Below, in pieces: positions 17,179-23,768 of a DNA stretch of 26,267 nt (its first letter is position 1; each line of letters begins with the position of its first letter). The position numbers and the translations under genes were made by a program. Origin of the DNA: Fusobacterium_C sp036516095 (GTDB lineage: Bacteria > Fusobacteriota > Fusobacteriia > Fusobacteriales > Fusobacteriaceae); NCBI RefSeq assembly GCF_036516095.1, contig NZ_DATBUM010000169.1:1-26267 (forward strand), given 5' to 3'. The notes beneath the pieces are model-generated. The model did not search any database. It worked only from the letters and a program-made list of their open reading frames with translations, and had not been told where the DNA came from.

Positions 17179-20100
17179 CTATTTCTGCATAATTGCTTTC
17201 GTTCTTAATGTATCATCTACAATATTTTCTATATGGACACTATCCATAAATTGCGTTTTTGGTCTTACTTTATGAGAAGATTTATTTGCTCCAATACTAA
17301 AAATAGCATTGTCCGGGAAAGTCAACAAGGTAAATTGTAAACCGACTCTCCATTCATAATCTCTTGCTGTTAAGCTATACTTTCTTTCATATAACACAGA
17401 CCATTCATAAAAATCAAATTCTTTTCCAATTTCTATTCCAATTCCGTCCAAAGATTTCTTATGTCTTCTATCTTCATTCACCTTATCCAATAAATTTTCA
17501 TAGAATTTTGCATAGGTTTTAAGTTTCCAACTTTCACTCGGTCGCCCCACTTTTCCATACAAACTGATTTGATGTTCTCGATTTTTTTTCTTCCAGGAAT
17601 ACTTAGAATTCTTTTGTAACCAACCTGCATTTTCTTCAAAAGTATATCCCAATCCATATCGGTGATAAGTGTAATAAACAGAGCCTTTTATTTTCTGTAA
17701 AGAATCTCCTAAATTATGAGTTTTTCCATATCTTGCCTTATTTCTTTCCAAACTTGTATAGAAGCGGAAATTGACTCTTCCATCCCCAAACAAGAAGGCA
17801 TCCTCTCGAATTCCTGTTAAATGGAAAGGATCTTCCATACTTTCTCTATGTTCCAGCAAATTTTTTACTTTTTCAATTTCTTGACCGGATACTTCCTTTT
17901 CCGTTTTTCCGCTTTCCAAAGAAGCATACTTGATGTATTCCGCCTCTTGTATTCTGGTGTCTCGATACTGATAAGAAAAATTAATTTCATCACTATGTCC
18001 AATATTCTTACGACTTCCCTCTAAATTCACTTTACTGCTTCCTTCTCGGTGATGAGAATTTTCATAGTTGAAGTGAACATGGTGCTGGGTTTCTCCTTTT
18101 TTATGAAATTGGACTCCATAGACCTGATTATCAATCTCCAATACTTTTGCATCATGAAAATCATGAATTAAAATACGATCCTTTCCTGTCCGATATGACA
18201 AGCCCAAAGTTTTCTCCTCCCAACTATAAGAATATTGAAAGCTATTTGCTCCAATCTCTTCTTTCGACACCCTTGGAAATTGAAAATCAACTTTCTGTCT
18301 TTCATATCCGAAGGAATGAGCACCATATTGAAACTTTCCTCCATAATTTTCTTTTGATAAATCTCGATAATTTTGGAAAGTATTCACGACTCGATTGGTA
18401 TACCTGTCATCTTTCTCATAGAAAAAACCCAGTTTTTTATTTTCTTCTATTTGAAAATCAATCTTCTGATTTAAAAATTCTCTTTTTTTATCAGAATGAT
18501 ATATCGGATTTTTATCCAATTGATATTCCCCGGAGTATCGTGTATGAACGGCTTTTGTATCCCAAGAAAGTGTATCTTTGATTTGATAGCTATCTTTTTT
18601 AGTATACAAATTTTGTGCCTTATCCTCTTCCTTTCTGCCATGATAATGATATTTTTGCATATATATATCCAAGTTATTACTAACTTTGACATCCTCTTTT
18701 TCATAGAGACTTAGTTCATGATTAAATCCCAAGCCATATCGCAAAGAACTTCCGTCACTATGATGATACTCATCTTGACGCAAATCTCCCCGCAATGCTA
18801 TTTTTCCAAAAGAACCCAAAGAAATCTGTTTCTTCTCCACATCAAAGCCGTAAAAAGAAGATGCCGATTTTATTTTGGTAATATCCTTCCCTTCTCCACG
18901 GATCATTCCTTCTCTTGTCCAAATTTCTTCTTTTTGAGCTCCGGCAAACACATTTATGTTTGCATCCTTTTCTTTCACAAGATTAATATTTCCTTTATTT
19001 TCTCGGGTCTTTGCATATACTTCATTTTGAAATCGATTGTATTGCTGTAATCTGCCGTACCCAACTTTTTCTGTGTATATTTCAGGATTTATTGCAGTAT
19101 TATCCGTGATAACAATTTTCTCATTTTTTATTAAATCTAATTTTTTTTCTTCTCGTTTTGTAGAAAAACTTGGTTTTATACGAAAATTCCGATAGTTGTA
19201 ATCTCCCAACCAAAGGTTTCCATTTTGTTGATGATATAACGAATACTCGGAAACAGCTACCGGAGTATAATCAATCGGAAGATTCAACAAGTTATTTCGT
19301 TTCAAAGATTGAGCATCTGATTCTTTCTCCCAAAGTTGTAAATCTCTTAACTTATCTCCACGAACTTCATCATATTGAAATCCTACGTTATTTTTTTTAT
19401 CCAAAGCGACAAAACCGTAATCTTCTCCTCGAGAACGATCATATTTTTTTGTATATCCCGGAGTAATATCATACAAATATTGATAATATCCCCCCAGTTT
19501 ATATCTCGTATTATCTTGATACAATGCCAACTTGCTATTCAGAGCATTCTCCAATTTTTCTTCAAACACATTATCTTCAATCGTATCATAAGTGGATAAG
19601 GTATATAACTTTTTATTATTCGTCAGTTTTCCGGAAGCCTGAAAACTGATATCTTGATTCTTTCCCATACCATGCAAATCCGACTCCAATGAATAGAAAG
19701 ATACCTTTTTATCAAAATTCGGTCTCTTTAGATATACTCCTGTTCCTCGAATTCCCTGAGCATTATCAAATTCCTTATTTGCCTCATATTTTGTAATCAA
19801 ATCATCAAAAGAAGATATGGCACTTGTTGTTGCATTGATTCCTGAAATATGGAAATTCCCATATTCTCCATTATAATCATGTTTGGTTTCTATGTGGTAT
19901 CTTTTATGTTTTTGTTCATATTCTATGACATCCGTGCTATCTTTTTTTCCATGCACTTTGGAATGTACCAGAAAATCTGTCACATTGACCTGTGTCATTC
20001 CATATTTTTTGGTATCGTACCAAGTTTCCCAACGACCAATCAAAAATCCCATATTATTTGCAAACTTTGGAGCAAATCCTCCTTTTAACTTACTGGAACG

Positions 20101-20811
20101 ATTTCCGTATAAGATTCCCCAGGAAGTTTGCCAACCAAAATAATCTTTCTCGCTCCAAGTTGGAAACAATGGCACTTTTGAATTTTTTCGAATATTCAAT
20201 CGAAACCATGGAAATGCAATCGGAGATACTTTCTTTTTGCCAAGATACAAATTACTATCATAAATTGTCAACTGTTTGTCCGGTTCTATCAGCATCTGAT
20301 CGGAAAAAATATGATAGTCAATTTCTTTCGGATTTTGAACATGATTGATAATCTTAAAATCCGTGGTCAACCAAGCTTTTTCTATCTGTAATGCTTCCTT
20401 TCGATAAAAAATATGATCACTTCCAAAATAAACTCGATCATTTGGTGCTTCTGCTCCTGTCACAGGTGCTACTTCCAAATATCCGAAATTTTTATAGAAA
20501 TGAGCTTCTTCTCCTGTCGTTGTTGCCTCTCCTTCTTGAGATTCTATCTTTATCTTTCCGGTTTCATTGTCTATTTGTGCAATCATCCCATCTCGATAAT
20601 AAGCCTTTCCCGCTTCGGTATCACGTTGCATCGTATGAACCTTCGTTTTAATATTCGATTGTTTTAATACAATTCCTTTTTCAGAAGTAACTGTATTTGT
20701 ATTTAAATCAACGTCAATTTCTTCCGCTCTTCCCTCTATTTCCTGGGTATAAGTAGTCACGTTGATACTTAGTAGCAAAAATAAAGCTAACAGGATTCGC
20801 TTATTTTTCAT
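17179..20811 (-). CDS. lptD: Very large LptD/OstA-like outer-membrane lipopolysaccharide-assembly protein
   Basis: A 1210-residue outer-membrane protein. A signal peptide of about 22 residues precedes an OstA/LptA-like N-terminal domain (about 23-150; repeated short strands including AHFYKNFGYLEV). A stretch characteristic of LptD follows (YLGKKKVSPIAFPWFRLN near 192-209, then VPLFPTW and DYFGWQTSWGILYG). The remainder is a long beta-barrel rich in alternating aromatic strands. E. coli LptD is about 780 residues, so this is much larger. I find no cysteine anywhere in the protein, so the disulfides needed to mature E. coli LptD cannot form. About 35 residues trail after the last strand-like segment. 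It is probably the outer-membrane porin that inserts lipopolysaccharide; other large fusobacterial barrel proteins are the alternative. Its own extended -10 promoter lies just upstream. Confidence 0.75.
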   Translation of the reverse strand: MKNKRILLALFLLLSINVTTYTQEIEGRAEEIDVDLNTNTVTSEKGIVLKQSNIKTKVHTMQRDTEAGKAYYRDGMIAQIDNETGKIKIESQEGEATTTGEEAHFYKNFGYLEVAPVTGAEAPNDRVYFGSDHIFYRKEALQIEKAWLTTDFKIINHVQNPKEIDYHIFSDQMLIEPDKQLTIYDSNLYLGKKKVSPIAFPWFRLNIRKNSKVPLFPTWSEKDYFGWQTSWGILYGNRSSKLKGGFAPKFANNMGFLIGRWETWYDTKKYGMTQVNVTDFLVHSKVHGKKDSTDVIEYEQKHKRYHIETKHDYNGEYGNFHISGINATTSAISSFDDLITKYEANKEFDNAQGIRGTGVYLKRPNFDKKVSFYSLESDLHGMGKNQDISFQASGKLTNNKKLYTLSTYDTIEDNVFEEKLENALNSKLALYQDNTRYKLGGYYQYLYDITPGYTKKYDRSRGEDYGFVALDKKNNVGFQYDEVRGDKLRDLQLWEKESDAQSLKRNNLLNLPIDYTPVAVSEYSLYHQQNGNLWLGDYNYRNFRIKPSFSTKREEKKLDLIKNEKIVITDNTAINPEIYTEKVGYGRLQQYNRFQNEVYAKTRENKGNINLVKEKDANINVFAGAQKEEIWTREGMIRGEGKDITKIKSASSFYGFDVEKKQISLGSFGKIALRGDLRQDEYHHSDGSSLRYGLGFNHELSLYEKEDVKVSNNLDIYMQKYHYHGRKEEDKAQNLYTKKDSYQIKDTLSWDTKAVHTRYSGEYQLDKNPIYHSDKKREFLNQKIDFQIEENKKLGFFYEKDDRYTNRVVNTFQNYRDLSKENYGGKFQYGAHSFGYERQKVDFQFPRVSKEEIGANSFQYSYSWEEKTLGLSYRTGKDRILIHDFHDAKVLEIDNQVYGVQFHKKGETQHHVHFNYENSHHREGSSKVNLEGSRKNIGHSDEINFSYQYRDTRIQEAEYIKYASLESGKTEKEVSGQEIEKVKNLLEHRESMEDPFHLTGIREDAFLFGDGRVNFRFYTSLERNKARYGKTHNLGDSLQKIKGSVYYTYHRYGLGYTFEENAGWLQKNSKYSWKKKNREHQISLYGKVGRPSESWKLKTYAKFYENLLDKVNEDRRHKKSLDGIGIEIGKEFDFYEWSVLYERKYSLTARDYEWRVGLQFTLLTFPDNAIFSIGANKSSHKVRPKTQFMDSVHIENIVDDTLRTKAIMQK

Positions 20812-20847
20812 GATTTCCTACCTCTCTTAGTTTTTTATTCTTTTTTC

Positions 20848-20868
20848 ATTATAACATACAACTGTATG
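20848..20868 (-). promoter_or_regulatory. Extended -10 promoter of lptD with overlapping inverted repeat
   Basis: On the minus strand TGTTATAAT (20856-20848) is an extended -10 (TGnTATAAT), about 37 bases before the lptD ATG; no good -35 box is seen. An inverted repeat, CATACA (20855-20860) and TGTATG (20863-20868) separated by two bases, touches the extended -10 and could be an operator. Confidence 0.55.
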
Positions 20869-20869
20869 A

Positions 20870-20897
20870 AAATAAAAGGACATTTTTCAATGTCCTT
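20870..20897 (-). terminator. Intrinsic terminator of the thioredoxin gene
   Basis: An eight-base perfect stem, AAGGACAT (20876-20883) with ATGTCCTT (20890-20897), and a six-base loop. On the minus strand it is followed by a T-rich run (TTATTTT). It lies directly after the thioredoxin stop and upstream of the lptD promoter. Confidence 0.75.
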
Positions 20898-20903
20898 CAA
20901 GTC

Positions 20904-21224
20904 CTAAGATAAAATTTTCTTTCTGATTTCTTCTTTCATCATTAACTTATCTAACTTCTTTACCTGTTCGATCAATTTGCCATGAGAATATAGTAAAACA
21001 TTCGGAATCGTATCTATTTGAAATCGTTGCATCAATTTTGGATTTCTATCCACATTTACTAAACAAATGGTCAAATTTTCTTCTTTTGCCAATTCTTCCA
21101 ATATATGATTTACAAATTTACAAGGGCCACACCATTCAGCCCAAAAGTTAATCAACAGTCTTTCACTGCTTCGTAACAAATCTTCCGAAAATGAACTTTC
21201 ATTTAAATGAATCACTCCGCTCAA
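20904..21224 (-). CDS. Thioredoxin-like protein (TTG start)
   Basis: A thioredoxin fold with the WCGPC redox motif. I choose TTG 21224 as the start, giving 106 residues. A perfect AAAGGAGG lies seven bases upstream, and the motif then falls at residues 31-35 with C32 and C35, exactly as in E. coli thioredoxin; the cis-proline is P74 (DTIPN). A frame extending to ATG 21257 exists, but that ATG has no ribosome site and overlaps the -10 box of the gene's own promoter, so it would not be transcribed. It is probably a cytoplasmic disulfide reductase for general redox balance. No signal peptide is seen. It has its own promoter and terminator, separate from the tsaB cluster upstream. Confidence 0.88.
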   Translation of the reverse strand: MSGVIHLNESSFSEDLLRSSERLLINFWAEWCGPCKFVNHILEELAKEENLTICLVNVDRNPKLMQRFQIDTIPNVLLYSHGKLIEQVKKLDKLMMKEEIRKKILS

Positions 21225-21255
21225 TGCCCTTCCTCCTTTGTATCTTTCCTTTTTC

Positions 21256-21283
21256 ATTGTACAATATATTAAGGAAGTTTCAA
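21256..21283 (-). promoter_or_regulatory. Promoter of the thioredoxin gene
   Basis: On the minus strand TTGAAA (21283-21278) and TACAAT (21261-21256) are separated by 16 bases. Transcription should begin near 21249, downstream of the ATG at 21257 and about 25 bases before the TTG start. Confidence 0.6.
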
Positions 21284-21327
21284 GTTTTTTTCATTTTCTC
21301 CTTTATTTTTTTTAAATTCGTTCTATT

Positions 21328-21996
21328 TTAAACTCTTTCTTTCGACTTTTCAGCTTGTGACTTAGACACATACATCGGTTCTAAAGTGTATAAGTTATCT
21401 TCTTCCCGAGATACCGCTTGTTTTGCAAAATAGACCGCCCTTGCAATGGAATGTTCCTCTGAAATAATGATTGCTTTCTCTCCATAACTTTCTAAAATCA
21501 GATTCTGATACGCTAAAGCTCCGTCTCCAATGAAATAATTGACCGCCTCTCCTTTATATTCCTCCAAAACATCTTTTAAGTTTCCATCTTTTGCTTCACA
21601 AAGAGCAATTCCCTGATCAAATACTCGATAATAAACTCTTTCCTTTCTGGCATCCAACAAAGAAAAAATTCTCCCTCTTGCTTGAATCGATCCCGCCAAG
21701 GCATCCAATCCTGAAATTCCTACAATAGAAATATTTTTCCCAATCGCCAATCCTTTAGCAATCGCCATTCCCACTCGAATTCCTGTGAAAGAACCCGGTC
21801 CAATCCCTACTGCAATCCTCTCAATCTCTTCCACTGTCTTTCCTGCAAAAGAAAATAACTGATCTATCATAGGTAAAATCACATTGGAATGATTCTTGGG
21901 GACAGTCACATTTATTTCTCCCAATATTCCTTTTTCACTATCATATAAAGCCACACTACATAACTTCGTTGAAGTATCAATTCCCAAAATTAACAT
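21328..21996 (-). CDS. tsaB: tRNA threonylcarbamoyladenosine biosynthesis protein TsaB
   Basis: A 222-residue ASKHA-fold protein, the partner that stabilises TsaD in forming t6A at position 37 of ANN-decoding tRNAs. The family hallmarks are the N-terminal LGIDTSTKLCSVAL (4-17) and GIGPGSFTGIRVGMA (64-78). Length is normal for TsaB. It overlaps the end of tsaE by 20 bases, with GGAG upstream of the ATG, so the two t6A genes are co-translated. TsaD and TsaC are not in this window. Confidence 0.93.
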   Translation of the reverse strand: MLILGIDTSTKLCSVALYDSEKGILGEINVTVPKNHSNVILPMIDQLFSFAGKTVEEIERIAVGIGPGSFTGIRVGMAIAKGLAIGKNISIVGISGLDALAGSIQARGRIFSLLDARKERVYYRVFDQGIALCEAKDGNLKDVLEEYKGEAVNYFIGDGALAYQNLILESYGEKAIIISEEHSIARAVYFAKQAVSREEDNLYTLEPMYVSKSQAEKSKERV

Positions 21997-22444
21997 AATC
22001 GAATAACTCCTTCTCTTTTGCTTTATTTCCTACATAATGAAGTTCCACTTCTCTTTGATCTTCTTTTTCCGTATATTTCAGTTCCAATCGAATATATTCC
22101 TCCGGAAGCTCACATTCCACTATATCGGCCCATTCCATTAAAATAATCCCATCTTCTTTTAAATAATCCTCATACCCAACTTCATATAATTCTTCCGCTT
22201 CTGTCAGGCGGTAAACATCGAAATGATACAAAGGCAATCTTCCGCTCTCATAACTTAATACATAATTAAATGTTGGACTTTTTAAATGTTCCTGCACCCC
22301 TAAAGTTTTTGCAAAACGTTGTGTAAAATGTGTTTTCCCTGTTCCTAAATCTCCTATCAAAGCAATAAAAGTATTTTTAGTTGCATAATTTGCTAAAGAA
22401 TCTGCTAACAAATCAATGTCCTGAAACTCTAATTCTTTTCTCAT
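21977..22444 (-). CDS. tsaE: tRNA threonylcarbamoyladenosine biosynthesis ATPase TsaE
   Basis: A small P-loop ATPase of about 155 residues with Walker A GDLGTGKTHF and the family stretch SPTFNYVLSYESG followed by LYHFDVYRL. It drives turnover of the TsaB-TsaD complex in t6A synthesis. Of two in-frame ATGs (22450 and 22444) I prefer 22444: GAGGG then sits about six bases upstream, and the ATG overlaps the rfaE2 stop as ATGA. It overlaps tsaB at its 3' end. Normal length, all motifs present. Confidence 0.92.
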   Translation of the reverse strand: MRKELEFQDIDLLADSLANYATKNTFIALIGDLGTGKTHFTQRFAKTLGVQEHLKSPTFNYVLSYESGRLPLYHFDVYRLTEAEELYEVGYEDYLKEDGIILMEWADIVECELPEEYIRLELKYTEKEDQREVELHYVGNKAKEKELFDYVNFGN

Positions 22445-22917
22445 TGGCATCCCTCATTTTTCTGTATCTTGTTTACAATATTTGTCGTAGATTTTCCTTC
22501 CACAAACCGTAATATACGGACTTCTCCCCCATGTTTCTCCACCGTCTCAGTTTCCGGAAGCTCTTCCTTGGCATAATCTCCTCCTTTTACATGAATGGAC
22601 GGTTTCAATTCTTCCAATAGTTCTATCGGAGTATCTTCTTCAAACAAAACGGTATAATCAACTGCTGCAAGTCCACATAACATCTCCGCTCTATCCTTTT
22701 CAGAATTAATAGGTCGAGTTTCCCCTTTCAATCTTTTCACGGAAGCATCCGAGTTTACTCCGATAATCAAAATATCTCCCTGTCGTTTTGCTTCCTCCAA
22801 ATACCGTAGGTGTCCCACATGTAAAATATCAAAGCAACCATTCGTAAACACCACTATCTTCCCTTGTTTTTTCGCTTCTTCCACTACAGCTCTTGCCAAA
22901 TTTCTATTTAAAATCAT
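22441..22917 (-). CDS. rfaE2: D-glycero-beta-D-manno-heptose 1-phosphate adenylyltransferase (RfaE2/HldE C-domain type)
   Basis: A cytidylyltransferase-fold enzyme of about 158 residues with the nucleotide-binding TNGCFDILHVGHLRYL (HxGH motif), KRLKGETRPI and the late KSTTNIV motif. It activates heptose 1-phosphate with ATP to form ADP-heptose for the lipopolysaccharide core. It is the stand-alone form; the kinase half (RfaE1) is not in this window. The start is taken at ATG 22917, preceded by AAGGAG, rather than at an in-frame GTG at 22935. It overlaps the NUDIX gene at its 5' end and tsaE at its 3' end. A related cytidylyltransferase role cannot be fully excluded, but the motifs match RfaE2 well. 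Confidence 0.88.
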   Translation of the reverse strand: MILNRNLARAVVEEAKKQGKIVVFTNGCFDILHVGHLRYLEEAKRQGDILIIGVNSDASVKRLKGETRPINSEKDRAEMLCGLAAVDYTVLFEEDTPIELLEELKPSIHVKGGDYAKEELPETETVEKHGGEVRILRFVEGKSTTNIVNKIQKNEGCQ

Positions 22918-23506
22918 ATTGCTCCTTCTTTCCACGAATCCATGCCAATAAAATTTCCGCAGTAATCCCCCAAATTACTTCTCCCTCATAAAAATAGAAA
23001 TATAAATTTCTTTCATAGTAAGGCCAAGTATCCCAATAACGACTCGGTAGTCCATAAGCTCGTACATCAAATTTTGGAATATTCTTGAGTTCTGCAATCT
23101 CATGCACAGGCTCTGTCGTTTCTAAATAAGATAGAGGCAAATATACTAAATAATCCACTTCTTTTTTATTATACCGTAAGTCTTCTTTTTTTTCTATTGC
23201 TAACTTACAAATATGCACATCTAAAAATAAATCAAAAATGCCTACCAAAGTTCCGGCATAGGCAATATATTCTATTTTGTCTTTTGAAATTCCAAGTTCT
23301 TCCGAAGTTTCTCGAATAGCTGTCATTTTAAAATCAATATCTTGAAAATCTCTTTTTCCACCCGGTAAGGAAATCTCTCCTCCCTGTCGTATTCCGTTGG
23401 CTCTTTTTTCTAAAACAATATACTGCTCTCCGTCTTCCTCATACAAACAAATCATGACTGCCGCACATTTGTATTTTCCGGCATGAAGCACATTTTGTAT
23501 CTGCAC
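22904..23506 (-). CDS. NUDIX hydrolase, CoA diphosphatase (NudL) type
   Basis: A NUDIX hydrolase of about 200 residues. The NUDIX box is LPGGKRDFQD followed by AIRETSEELGI, and the preceding LEKRANGIRQGGEISLPGG matches the extended motif of the CoA/acyl-CoA pyrophosphatase subgroup. It probably cleaves CoA derivatives to 3',5'-ADP and phosphopantetheine. I prefer GTG 23506 as the start because GGGAGG lies six bases upstream; ATG 23530 in the same frame gives 208 residues but has only a weak AGG. It is the first gene of a tightly overlapping four-gene run with rfaE2, tsaE and tsaB; these share no pathway, so the grouping looks like simple housekeeping linkage. Confidence 0.82.
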   Translation of the reverse strand: MQIQNVLHAGKYKCAAVMICLYEEDGEQYIVLEKRANGIRQGGEISLPGGKRDFQDIDFKMTAIRETSEELGISKDKIEYIAYAGTLVGIFDLFLDVHICKLAIEKKEDLRYNKKEVDYLVYLPLSYLETTEPVHEIAELKNIPKFDVRAYGLPSRYWDTWPYYERNLYFYFYEGEVIWGITAEILLAWIRGKKEQYDFK

Positions 23507-23595
23507 GATTGTCCTCCCAACTTTAATCATTCATACCTATCAAAAATTACTTTTTAAATGTCTGTTTCATATCGTATCTTATAATTTATTTTTAT

Positions 23596-23604
23596 ATTAT
23601 ATCA
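23596..23604 (-). promoter_or_regulatory. Extended -10 promoter of the NUDIX-rfaE2-tsaE-tsaB run
   Basis: TGATATAAT on the minus strand (23604-23596) is an extended -10 (TGnTATAAT). It lies directly after the terminator of the preceding gene and about 90 bases before the NUDIX start. No good -35 box is seen, which is usual for extended -10 promoters. Confidence 0.5.
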
Positions 23605-23607
23605 TAG

Positions 23608-23655
23608 AAAAAGGGACTTCAGAGATTTTATTTCTAAAATTCTCTGAAATCCCTT
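23608..23655 (-). terminator. Intrinsic terminator of the EPIYA-like protein gene
   Basis: A long imperfect hairpin: AAGGGA, then TCAGAGA, pair with the CTCTGA and TCCCTT regions between 23611 and 23655. Two small mismatches interrupt it, and the inner arms are ATTTT/AAAAT-like. On the minus strand it runs into TTTTTC. It lies about 113 bases after the stop codon. Confidence 0.8.
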
Positions 23656-23768
23656 ATCCGGAATTACTATTTTACAGTATGAGCTTTCTGTTTTTGAATA
23701 GTCATTTTACAAAATAGACATTGCTATTTGTTTGATGAAATTGGCTTCCTATTTTTTAGGTGATGCCG

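Noticed and set aside
17821..20667. Several plus-strand frames of 67-144 codons
   Set aside because: All are opposite the lptD-like gene, lack ribosome sites and have antisense-type composition.
22918..22935. GTG 22935 as the rfaE2 start
   Set aside because: The extension codes for the AAGGAG ribosome site itself; ATG 22917 is the better start.
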